The position numbers and the translations under genes were made by a program. Below the pieces are notes generated by a model that saw only the letters and a program-made list of their open reading frames with translations, was not told the origin of the DNA and searched no databases. Below, in pieces: positions 1 to 5,653 of a DNA stretch of 7,453 bases. The stretch's first letter is position 1. Each line of letters begins with the position of its first letter. The stretch spans positions 1-7,453 of the forward strand of contig JAABQT010000066.1 in the NCBI GenBank assembly GCA_011391295.1, in the 5' to 3' direction. This stretch comes from Betaproteobacteria bacterium (GTDB taxonomy: Bacteria; Pseudomonadota; Gammaproteobacteria; Burkholderiales; SG8-39).

Positions 1-538
1 GCAGGAACGTCGCCAGGCGCTCCTCGGCGCGCATCGACCCGAGCAGCATCATCACGCCGTGGTCGCGCACGATCTCGCGCGCCAGCACCGCGTGCAGCCG
101 GCGCTGCAGCGCCGGGATGTCGCGCGACATCTCCTCGATCAGCGCGTAGGGCAGGATGCACACTTCGCTGTCCTCGAGCGCGATGCCGGTGCCGTGGTAG
201 GCGCCGCCGATGCCGTCCATGCCGAGGAGCTCCCCGTTCATGAAGAAGCCGGTGACCTGCTCGCGCCCGTCGTTGTCGAGCAGGCTGGTCTTGAAAAAGC
301 CGCTGCGGATGGCGTACACCGCATTGAACTCGCTGCCCGCCTTGAACACCGACTCGCCGCGCTTCACCCGGCGGCGCGCATACACCACGTTTTCGATGCG
401 CTCCAGGTCCTCGGCGCTCAGCCCCGCGGGCAGGCACAGCTCGCGCAGGTTGCAGCTCGAGCAGGTGACTTCGAATTTCTTCAGTGCGGTGGCGGGTTGG
501 CAGGCGTAGATGGCGTTGATGGCGTGCACGGCATGCAT
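1..538 (-). CDS. fnr: Fnr/Anr-type oxygen-responsive transcriptional regulator (3' part outside the window)
   Basis: Crp/Fnr-family regulator; in this family a [4Fe-4S] cluster assembles without oxygen and drives dimerisation and binding to TTGAT-N4-ATCAA sites. The visible 179 residues begin at ATG 538-536. Seen: an N-terminal cysteine cluster C26-x2-C29-x5-C35 followed by C127, matching the spacing of the E. coli FNR cluster ligands C20, C23, C29 and C122, plus an extra Cys at 13. The cyclic-nucleotide-binding-like beta-roll follows (F65-K-A-G, Y75-A-I-R-S-G, Q94-V-T-G-F), then the dimerisation helix with D159 at the position of E. coli D154. The helix-turn-helix domain lies beyond the left edge, so DNA-contact residues cannot be read. 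A good SD (AGGGAG, 6 nt spacer) precedes the ATG. The gene starts only 14 nt after the upstream receiver gene and has no room for its own promoter there, so it is probably co-transcribed with the two-component genes. Alternative: a paralogue such as Dnr, but the complete cysteine set argues for the oxygen sensor. Confidence 0.94.
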   Translation of the reverse strand, partial: MHAVHAINAIYACQPATALKKFEVTCSSCNLRELCLPAGLSAEDLERIENVVYARRRVKRGESVFKAGSEFNAVYAIRSGFFKTSLLDNDGREQVTGFFMNGELLGMDGIGGAYHGTGIALEDSEVCILPYALIEEMSRDIPALQRRLHAVLAREIVRDHGVMMLLGSMRAEERLATFL

Positions 539-552
539 GGCGGTCTCCCTGT

Positions 553-930
553 TCAAACTGCGCTGGCGGCGCGCGCGGCGATGAGTTCGCGCACGCGTGT
601 GAAGTCGGCGGACTTGTCGAAGAAATCGCGCGCGCCGAGCCGCAGCGCCAGGTGGCGGTACGGATCGGAGGCGAAACTGGACAGCATGTAGACGTCGATT
701 TCCGGCGCCTCCTCGTGCACCGCGCGCAGCACGTCGAAGCCGCTGCCCTGAGCGAGGCGGATGTCGAGCACCACCACGTCGGGCCGCCTGGCAAGGATGC
801 CGCGGACCGCCTCGTCGGCGCCCGCGGCGCAGCCCACCACGTGCGCCCCCGGCACGGCGTCGAGCATTGCCAGCAGGCGCTCGCGCACCAGGGGGGCGTC
901 CTCGACGATGAATATGCTCTGGGTCGGCAT
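553..930 (-). CDS. Single-domain response regulator (stand-alone receiver)
   Basis: CheY-like receiver of 125 residues with no output domain. Seen: acidic pair E10-D11, phospho-acceptor D56 in a VVVLDIRL strand, the switch Ser at 84/85 (MLSSF, in place of the common Thr) and the invariant Lys K106, so the domain looks able to be phosphorylated. The C-terminus ends about 19 residues after K106, leaving no room for DNA binding. Start: ATG 930-928 puts the first beta strand at residue 5, as in most receivers. An in-frame ATG at 966-964 would add 12 Ala/Gly/Pro/Arg-rich residues encoded by a hairpin and unlike a receiver; neither start has a convincing SD. It lies 69 nt after the NarL-type regulator and 14 nt before fnr, in the same direction. 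Inference: it receives phosphate from the kinase at 1614-2894, as a phosphate sink, a relay intermediate or a protein-binding regulator. The true partner is unknown. Confidence 0.88.
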   Translation of the reverse strand: MPTQSIFIVEDAPLVRERLLAMLDAVPGAHVVGCAAGADEAVRGILARRPDVVVLDIRLAQGSGFDVLRAVHEEAPEIDVYMLSSFASDPYRHLALRLGARDFFDKSADFTRVRELIAARAASAV

Positions 931-948
931 GCGCCCAGTGTGCGCACG

Positions 949-964
949 GGCGCCGGGCGGCGCC
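949..964 (-). repeat. Intercistronic GC hairpin upstream of the stand-alone receiver gene
   Basis: Two copies of GGCGCC (949-954 and 959-964) flank a 4-nt loop and can form a 6-bp all-GC stem in the mRNA, 18 nt before the preferred start of the receiver gene. There is no following T-run, so it is not an intrinsic terminator. It could stabilise the transcript end or modulate translation of the downstream gene, or be a chance effect of the high GC content. Confidence 0.35.
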
Positions 965-999
965 ATCGGCGCACGCCTGATTCGAGCCTCGGAAAATTC

Positions 1000-1617
1000 C
1001 TACAGCAGCTTGTGCTCCAGGGCGTAGCGCACCAGCGCCGCGGTGCCGCCGAGGCCGAGCTTTGCCTGCACGTGCGCCTTGTGCGTGCTCACGGTTTTCA
1101 CCGACAGGTGCAGCCGTGCGCCGATTTCGGTCGGGCCGAGGCCCTCCGCCAGCAGGCGCAGCACCTGGAACTCGCGGTCCGAGAGCGCGTCGTGCGGCGC
1201 ACCGCGCGTGCCGGCAACCAGGCTGGCGGCGGCGGCGTCGCTGATGTGCACGCCGCCCGCGGCGATCTTGCGCAATGCGCCGACCAGCTGCTCCGCGGCG
1301 CTGTCCTTGTTCAGGTAGCCGGAGGCGCCCGCCTTCAGGGCGCGCGCCGCGTACTGCTGCTCGCCGTGCATCGACAGCACCAGGATCCTGAGTTGCGGTT
1401 TCTCGGCCTTGACGCGCTTGATGAGGTCGAGCCCGGCGACACCCGGCATCGAGAGGTCGAGGATCGCCACGTCGTAGTCGTTGGCGCGCACCAGCGCAAG
1501 CGCCTGGTCACCGTCGCCCGCCTCGCCCGCCACCTGCAGGCCGGTGCTGGCGGCGAGGATGCGTTTCAGGCCATCGCGCACGATGGCGTGATCATCGGCG
1601 AGCAGCACGCGGATCAT
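1000..1617 (-). CDS. NarL/FixJ-family DNA-binding response regulator
   Basis: Two-domain transcriptional regulator of 205 residues, the usual length for the NarL family. Receiver (about 1-120): acidic pair D8-D9, phospho-acceptor D54 (AILDLSMPG), switch residue S82 (LVLSMH) and K104 (YLNKDS). LuxR-type helix-turn-helix (about 142-205): the family pattern L-S-x-R-E-x-x-V-L-x-L-L-A-E-G, then E-I-G-x-x-L-x-L-S-x-K-T-V-S-T-H-K. The ATG at 1617-1615 overlaps the kinase stop codon as ATGA and is preceded by a strong AAGGAGG SD (1625-1631, 7 nt spacer) inside the end of the kinase gene. The overlap makes the kinase its cognate partner almost certainly. Target genes cannot be deduced from this sequence; the neighbours (fnr, receiver, hemN) are candidates. 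Longer in-frame extension upstream to 1962 has no receiver-like sequence and was not used. Confidence 0.95.
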   Translation of the reverse strand: MIRVLLADDHAIVRDGLKRILAASTGLQVAGEAGDGDQALALVRANDYDVAILDLSMPGVAGLDLIKRVKAEKPQLRILVLSMHGEQQYAARALKAGASGYLNKDSAAEQLVGALRKIAAGGVHISDAAAASLVAGTRGAPHDALSDREFQVLRLLAEGLGPTEIGARLHLSVKTVSTHKAHVQAKLGLGGTAALVRYALEHKLL

Positions 1618-2894
1618 TTGCCGCCCTCCTTGCGCGCCCGCACCCGCGCGCTGACGCGCGTGCCGCCGCGCGCGGCGCGCGCGACCTCCAGCGTGCCGCC
1701 GAAGTAGGCCACGCGCTCGCGCATGCCCTTCAGGCCGAGCGAGCGTACCTTGTCCAGGTCCCCGGCGGCGACGCCCTGGCCGTCGTCCTCGACCTCGAAA
1801 GTGACCTCGCCGTCGGCGGCGCGCAGCACCACCCACGCGTGCCGCGCACGCGCGTGTTTGGCGATGTTGGTGAGCGATTCCTGCAGCGCGCGGTACACCG
1901 CGGTGGCCAGGGTCCCGTCCAGCTCGGCGAGGGCGCCGTCGCCCGATACTTCGATCGCGCACTGCACGCCGGAGCGGCCGGCAAAGTCGCTCACCAGCCA
2001 GGTGGCGGCGTCGGCGAGGCCCAGATCGTCGAGCATCAGCGGACGCAGGTCGGCGGAAATGCGCCGCGTCGAGGCTACTGTCTGATCGAGCAGTTGGCCC
2101 ATGGCATCCGCCTTGGCGGCAATTTCGCCGCCGCCGGCGGGCAGGTGCTCGCGCAACCAGGCGAGATCCATCTTCAGCGCCGTGAGGAGCTGACCCAGTT
2201 CGTCGTGCAGTTCGCGCGCGATGCGCGTCTTTTCCTCCTCGCGCGCTTCGAACACGCGCGCGGAGAGTTCGCGCATTGCGTGCTGCTGCAGCTGCAGGGT
2301 GTCCTCGCTGCGCTTGCGCAGGGTGATGTCGCGCAGAATTACCGTGTAGTAGCGGCCACCCGGTTCCCCGGCCTGCGAGATCGAGGCCTCGATGGGAAAC
2401 TCCTCGCCGTCGGCGCGCAGCGCCCAGAGCGTGGCGGACTCGCTCATGCGCCGGCTGGTGACGCCGGTGCGCGCGAATTGCTGCATGTGGCCGCGGTGTG
2501 CGGCGCGAAAGCGCTGCGGGATGAAGCGCTCGAGGGGCGCGCCGAGGGCCTCGGCGCGCGCGCAGCGGAACACCTGCTCGGCGGCGCTGTTGAACAGCGC
2601 GATGTTCTGCGCCTCGTCGACGCTGATGATCGGGTCCATCGCCGAATCCACGATGGCGTCCAGGCGCGCCTGGCTGTCGCCGGTGCGCCGCTCGGCGATC
2701 ATCACCTCGCGCGCGGCCACCGCGATGCCCACGCCGACCGCCAGCATGTCGGTGAGCACCACCGCCCCGAGCAGCCAGGTGGAGGCCGCGCCGCCGGCAA
2801 ACGCGTAGATGTTGGCGAGCAGCAGCGCGCCGAGCGCGGCGGCGCCCGCGGCGACCACCCCCCGGTGCTGGAACGCACTGCCTTTGACGGACAT
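1614..2894 (-). CDS. Membrane-anchored PAS sensor histidine kinase (HisKA_3/NarX-DesK type)
   Basis: Kinase of 426 residues that would phosphorylate the overlapping NarL-type regulator. Domains seen: two membrane segments (about 13-34 and 39-61) with a very short loop between them and no sizeable periplasmic domain; PAS domain about 75-195 (ARLDAIVDSAMDPIISVD start, LRDIT end); HisKA_3 dimerisation helix with phospho-acceptor H230 in RELHDELGQ; HATPase domain with N-box N343 (QESLTNIAKHA), G1 box about 370-374 (DDGQG) and G2 box about 387-390 (GLKGM). The lack of a periplasmic domain points to sensing in the membrane or cytoplasm, most likely by PAS. PAS residue H133 (RFRAAHRGH) aligns by eye with the FixL haem ligand, but the oxygen-contacting Arg of FixL has no counterpart, so haem binding is speculative. 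Start: ATG 2894-2892, after a GGGGAGG SD with a rather long 12-nt spacer; an ATG at 2921 would add 9 residues but has no SD. The start codon lies inside an Fnr-type box. Confidence 0.93.
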   Translation of the reverse strand: MSVKGSAFQHRGVVAAGAAALGALLLANIYAFAGGAASTWLLGAVVLTDMLAVGVGIAVAAREVMIAERRTGDSQARLDAIVDSAMDPIISVDEAQNIALFNSAAEQVFRCARAEALGAPLERFIPQRFRAAHRGHMQQFARTGVTSRRMSESATLWALRADGEEFPIEASISQAGEPGGRYYTVILRDITLRKRSEDTLQLQQHAMRELSARVFEAREEEKTRIARELHDELGQLLTALKMDLAWLREHLPAGGGEIAAKADAMGQLLDQTVASTRRISADLRPLMLDDLGLADAATWLVSDFAGRSGVQCAIEVSGDGALAELDGTLATAVYRALQESLTNIAKHARARHAWVVLRAADGEVTFEVEDDGQGVAAGDLDKVRSLGLKGMRERVAYFGGTLEVARAARGGTRVSARVRARKEGGK

Positions 2895-2897
2895 CAA
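2884..2897. promoter_or_regulatory. Fnr/Anr-type operator between the kinase gene and hemN
   Basis: TTGAC-GGAC-ATCAA matches the Fnr consensus TTGAT-N4-ATCAA at 9 of 10 defined positions. The symmetry extends one base outward on each side (CTTTGA at 2882-2887, TCAAAG at 2894-2899). It covers codons 1-3 of the kinase on the minus strand and is centred at 2890.5, 42.5 bp before the hemN ATG. Anr control of hemN is known in Pseudomonas aeruginosa, and an fnr gene is present here; binding by this Fnr is inferred. A Dnr-type paralogue could use the same site. Confidence 0.78.
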
Positions 2898-2918
2898 AGC
2901 GCGCCGCCTCCCCGCGGC

Positions 2919-2932
2919 CATACTGCGGCCAG
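2919..2932 (+). promoter_or_regulatory. Predicted Fnr-dependent (class II) hemN promoter, -10 element and start site
   Basis: CATACT at 2919-2924 matches TATAAT at 4 of 6 positions, including A2 and T6. A start site 7-8 nt downstream falls at 2931-2932, which puts the Fnr box centre at about -41, the standard class II position where Fnr replaces a -35 element. The start site is then 1-2 nt before the hemN ATG, so the transcript would be practically leaderless. No other promoter-like sequence fits in this very short gap. Confidence 0.5.
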
Positions 2933-4327
2933 ATGCATTATCCCGCCTCGGAACTGGTGATCGACCCGGTGCTGATCCGCAAATACGACGTCAGCGGGCC
3001 GCGCTATACCTCGTACCCCACCGCGGACCGCTTCGTCGAGGCCTACGGCGAGCCTCAATTCAGGCAGTGGATGGCCAGGCGCAACATCGGCGGCATCAGC
3101 CAGCCACTCTCGGTGTACGTCCACCTGCCGTTCTGCGACACGCTGTGCTACTACTGCGCCTGCAACAAGGTGGTGACCCGCGAGCGTTCCCAATCGGCCA
3201 AGTATATCCAGTACCTGGAGCAGGAACTGTCCTTGCTGGAACCGCTGCTCGGCCCCGAGCGCTCGATCTGCCAGCTGCACTGGGGCGGCGGGACGCCGAC
3301 CTTCCTCTCGCGCGAGGAAATGCAGGCGCTGATGGGCAGCATCGAACGGCGCTTCACGCATGCCCCGGAATTCGAGTGCTCGATCGAGGTCGATCCGCGC
3401 CGCGTCGCGCCGGGGACGGTGGGGTTCCTTGCCGGGCTGGGCTTCAACCGCATCTCGCTTGGCGTGCAGGATTTCGACCCCCAGGTGCAAAAGGCCGTGC
3501 ACCGGCTGCAGAGCGAGGAGGAGACGCGGCGCGTGATCGGCGAGGCGCGCGCCGCGGGGTTCCGCTCGGTGAACGTGGACCTGATCTACGGCTTGCCCAA
3601 GCAGACGCTGGACGGCTTCAACCGCACCCTGGACCAGGTGATCGCGCTCGATCCCGACCGCATCGCGCTGTACAGCTATGCGCACCTGCCGAAAGTGTTC
3701 AAGCCGCAGCGCCGCATCGCCCAGGCGGACCTGCCCTCGGCGGAGTCCAAGCTGCAGATCCTCAGCCTGGCCATCGGGCGGCTCACGCGCGCCGGGTACC
3801 TGTACGTCGGCATGGACCATTTCGCGCGCCCCGACGACGAGCTCGCGATCGCGCAGGCGCAGGGGCGCCTGCAGCGCAACTTCCAGGGCTATTCGACGCG
3901 CCCGGGCAGCGACATGCTGGGCCTGGGCGTGTCGGCGATCGGCCGCGTCGGCCCCACCTACCATCAGAACCAGAAGCGCCTGGGGGACTACACCGCCGCG
4001 CTGGACGCCGGGCGTCTGCCGGTGGCGCGCGGCATCGAGCTGACGCAGGATGACCTGGTGCGCCGCGCCGTGATCCAGGCGCTCACCTGCCATTTCCGCG
4101 TGTCGATCGAATCGATCGAGTTGGCCTACCTGGTGGATTTCGCCGCCTACTTCGCGCCGGAACTGCGGGACCTGCGCCGCCTGGAGGCCGAAGGGCTGCT
4201 CGAGCTGCAGCGCGACTGGATCGTGGTCACTCCCAGGGGCCGGCTGCTGGTGCGCGTGGTGTGCGCGGTGTTCGACCGCTATCTGCGCGAGCGCGAAACG
4301 CGCGCCGAGTACTCCAAGGTGATCTGA
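2933..4327 (+). CDS. hemN: Oxygen-independent coproporphyrinogen III dehydrogenase
   Basis: Radical-SAM enzyme of haem biosynthesis that converts coproporphyrinogen III to protoporphyrinogen IX by two oxidative decarboxylations without oxygen; cytoplasmic. At 464 residues it is close to E. coli HemN (457) and matches it end to end. Seen: the N-terminal YDVSGPRYTSYPTA segment (about 18-31) that distinguishes true HemN from HemW; Y62; cluster cysteines C68-x3-C72-x2-C75 followed by C77; the SAM-contact motif HWGGGTPT; IEVDPR; GLPKQT; GMDHFARPDDELA; NFQGYST; and the C-terminal HemN domain ending in SKVI. ATG 2933 is the only good start: no SD precedes it (the upstream bases are GCGGCCAG), consistent with leaderless translation from the Fnr-dependent promoter described above. 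It is the first gene of a tight operon with the TauE/SafE, hemerythrin and DUF4010 genes. Confidence 0.97.
   Translation: MHYPASELVIDPVLIRKYDVSGPRYTSYPTADRFVEAYGEPQFRQWMARRNIGGISQPLSVYVHLPFCDTLCYYCACNKVVTRERSQSAKYIQYLEQELSLLEPLLGPERSICQLHWGGGTPTFLSREEMQALMGSIERRFTHAPEFECSIEVDPRRVAPGTVGFLAGLGFNRISLGVQDFDPQVQKAVHRLQSEEETRRVIGEARAAGFRSVNVDLIYGLPKQTLDGFNRTLDQVIALDPDRIALYSYAHLPKVFKPQRRIAQADLPSAESKLQILSLAIGRLTRAGYLYVGMDHFARPDDELAIAQAQGRLQRNFQGYSTRPGSDMLGLGVSAIGRVGPTYHQNQKRLGDYTAALDAGRLPVARGIELTQDDLVRRAVIQALTCHFRVSIESIELAYLVDFAAYFAPELRDLRRLEAEGLLELQRDWIVVTPRGRLLVRVVCAVFDRYLRERETRAEYSKVI
2937..2964 (-). promoter_or_regulatory. Candidate promoter of the kinase operon, inside the start of hemN
   Basis: On the minus strand GATAAT (2942-2937) matches the -10 consensus at 5 of 6 positions; a poor -35 (TCGATC, 2964-2959, 3 of 6) lies 16 nt upstream. 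Predicted start near 2930 gives a 36-nt leader containing the GGGGAGG SD. The Fnr box would then lie at about +34 to +47, where bound Fnr could block elongation. It overlaps the hemN promoter region in the opposite orientation. The weak -35 suggests an unseen activator or low activity. Confidence 0.4.
4316..4324 (+). promoter_or_regulatory. Extended Shine-Dalgarno at the end of hemN, sets the GTG start of the next gene
   Basis: AAGGTGATC contains AGGTGATC, an uninterrupted 8-base match to the complement of the 16S 3' tail (TAAGGAGGTGATC), lacking only the AAGG part. It forms the last hemN codons and lies 4-6 nt before GTG 4329, supporting that non-ATG start and translational coupling. Confidence 0.6.
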
Positions 4328-4328
4328 C

Positions 4329-5054
4329 GTGGAGCCCGTGCTGCCCGCCGCCTTTGTGGTGCTCGGCCTGGCCTCGGGCCTGCACTGCGCCGGCATGTGC
4401 GGCGGCATCGTCGCGGCGTTCTCTGCGCGGCGCCTGATCCCGATCGTGCCGGCCGGGCGCGCGGCACCGGAGTGGCGGCGCCAGCTCGCCTTCAACGCCG
4501 GACGCATCTCGACCTACGTGCTGGCCGGCGCGGCCGCGGGCGCGCTCGGCGGCGCGGCGCAGTTCATGTCCGGCGCGCTGCCGGCGCAGACCGCGCTTTA
4601 CGTGCTCGCCAACGCGATGCTGTTGCTGCTCGGCCTGCACCTCGCGGGCGCCGGGCGCCTGCTCGGCCGGCTGGAAGCGCTCGGCGCGCCCCTTTGGCGC
4701 CGCGTGCAACCGGCGGCGTCGCGCCTGCTCGGCGCGCCCGCGCCGCTCGCAGCGTACGGCGCGGGCACGCTATGGGGCCTGCTGCCTTGCGCGATGGTGT
4801 ACGGGGCGCTGGCCGCGGCCACCTTCGCCGGCGGCGTCGCGCAGGGCGCGCTCGCCATGCTCGCGTTCGGCGCGGGCACGCTGCCCTGGCTGCTCGCCGC
4901 GGGCGCGGCGGCGTCGCGCCTTCGCGCCTGGGCGCGGCATGCGCGCCTGCGCCTCCTCGCGGGCGCTGTGGTGCTCGGCATGGGAGTGGTCGGTCTGGCG
5001 CGCTCGGCGGAAGTGGGCGCCGCGGTACGCGCCGGTCTGCTGTGCCTGACTTGA
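4329..5054 (+). CDS. TauE/SafE-family (DsbD_2-like) membrane protein
   Basis: Integral membrane protein of 241 residues, about six hydrophobic segments (roughly 4-31, 54-78, 87-108, 138-166, 168-190, 205-225). Seen: G-L-H19-C20-A-G-M23-C24-G-G in the first segment and W-G-L-L-P-C154 in the fourth, followed by G-T-L-P-W. This pattern identifies the family usually named sulfite exporter TauE/SafE but related to the DsbD/CcdA transmembrane domain, where one Cys in TM1 and one in TM4 pass electrons. In many betaproteobacteria and gammaproteobacteria such genes sit near cbb3 oxidase assembly genes and hemN, so a role in copper or thiol-redox handling for respiratory enzymes is more plausible than sulfite export; this is inference. 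GTG start 1 nt after the hemN stop, with an extended SD. The Cys-Pro and His-Cys-Met-Cys residues could bind copper. Confidence 0.87.
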   Translation: MEPVLPAAFVVLGLASGLHCAGMCGGIVAAFSARRLIPIVPAGRAAPEWRRQLAFNAGRISTYVLAGAAAGALGGAAQFMSGALPAQTALYVLANAMLLLLGLHLAGAGRLLGRLEALGAPLWRRVQPAASRLLGAPAPLAAYGAGTLWGLLPCAMVYGALAAATFAGGVAQGALAMLAFGAGTLPWLLAAGAAASRLRAWARHARLRLLAGAVVLGMGVVGLARSAEVGAAVRAGLLCLT

Positions 5055-5065
5055 AGGCATCCGCG

Positions 5066-5653
5066 ATGCAGGGCGCCCTGCGCAAGTTGCGCGAGGAGCA
5101 CCGGTCCATCAGCGCCGTGCTGAGCGCGTTGCGCCAGGTGGCGCACCTGGCGCAGGACGCGAAGCTGCGCCCGGATTTCGCCGCGTTGGGCGCGATGGTC
5201 TACTACATCGACACCTTTCCCGAGCGGCTGCATCACCCGAAGGAGGACGAGCATCTGTTCGCCCGTGTGCTGCAGCGCGCGCCCGAGGCGGCGCCGTTGG
5301 TGCGCAGGCTGCAGGCCGAGCACCTCGAGGGGATGCAACGCGTGCGCGACCTGGAGCGCACGCTGCTGGCGCTGGAACAGACCTGGCCGCAGGGCGCCGC
5401 GGCGTTCGCCGTTACCGTCGACGACTACGCCGAATTCCACTTGCGCCATATGCGCTGCGAAGAGCAGGAGCTGCTGCCGCTCGCCGAGCGCACGCTCGCG
5501 GCCGAGGACTGGGCGGCGATCGAGGCGGCGTTTGCCGCGAACGACGATCCGCTGGCCGGCGTGGGCGAGCGTGAGTATCGGCGCCTGTTCCAGCGCATCG
5601 CCGAGCGTGCCCCGGCGCCCGTCGGCCTGGGCGCGCCGTGGAAGGCCGCCTAG
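5066..5653 (+). CDS. Hemerythrin HHE-domain protein
   Basis: Cytoplasmic four-helix-bundle protein of 195 residues, no signal peptide or membrane segment. Family members bind oxygen or nitric oxide at a non-haem di-iron site or serve as iron/oxygen sensors. Candidate ligands seen: H12 (EEH), H56/H57 with E60/D61 (LHHPKEDEH), H86 (AEHLEGM), and H124, H127 and E131 in the last core helix (FHLRHMRCEEQELLPL). A 40-residue tail after about 155 (NDDPLAG...) follows the domain, as in other bacterial HHE proteins. ATG 5066 is preceded by GAAGG (5053-5057, 8 nt spacer), which overlaps the stop codon of the TauE/SafE gene, so translation is likely coupled; an in-frame TTG at 5051 is less likely. Its place in a hemN operon behind an Fnr-type box suggests a role at low oxygen (oxygen buffering, NO handling or iron-centre protection); the exact function is not shown by the sequence. 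Confidence 0.9.
   Translation: MQGALRKLREEHRSISAVLSALRQVAHLAQDAKLRPDFAALGAMVYYIDTFPERLHHPKEDEHLFARVLQRAPEAAPLVRRLQAEHLEGMQRVRDLERTLLALEQTWPQGAAAFAVTVDDYAEFHLRHMRCEEQELLPLAERTLAAEDWAAIEAAFAANDDPLAGVGEREYRRLFQRIAERAPAPVGLGAPWKAA
5130..5154. repeat. Perfect 10-bp inverted repeat inside the hemerythrin gene
   Basis: TGCGCCAGGT (5130-5139) and ACCTGGCGCA (5145-5154) are perfect reverse complements separated by 5 nt (GGCGC). It lies at codons 22-30, which encode RQVAHLAQ with codons that favour the symmetry. The mRNA could form a stable stem-loop about 64 nt after the start codon. No T-run follows. It may be chance in GC-rich coding DNA. Confidence 0.6.

Noticed and set aside
931..966. Upstream ATG at 966 for the lone receiver
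   Set aside because: The extra residues do not belong to a receiver fold and are encoded by a hairpin; the ATG at 930 gives the usual receiver N-terminus.
991..1000. AT-rich GGAAAATTCC after the NarL-type regulator stop codon, considered as promoter or terminator
   Set aside because: No stem followed by a T-run and no paired -35/-10 elements on either strand.
1665..1676. 12-bp GC palindrome GCCGCGCGCGGC in the 3' end of the kinase gene
   Set aside because: Entirely G and C in an Arg/Ala/Gly-coding stretch; such palindromes are expected by chance here and no function is indicated.
652..1707. Long plus-strand open frame (351 codons) opposite the two response regulators
   Set aside because: Arg/Ala/His/Gln-rich translation without domain features; it mirrors two confidently identified minus-strand genes and is expected by chance at this GC content.
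2895..2921. Upstream ATG at 2921 adding nine residues to the kinase
   Set aside because: No SD in front of it, and the added residues are Arg/Ala-rich; the ATG at 2894 has a GGGGAGG sequence upstream, though with a long spacer.
1839..2960. Plus-strand open frame (373 codons) opposite the kinase
   Set aside because: Opposite a kinase with all catalytic motifs; the translation is compositionally biased and shows no domain.
2894..4507. Long minus-strand open frame (537 codons) opposite hemN
   Set aside because: hemN is certain on the other strand; the antisense product is low-complexity His/Arg/Ala/Leu sequence with no recognisable motif.
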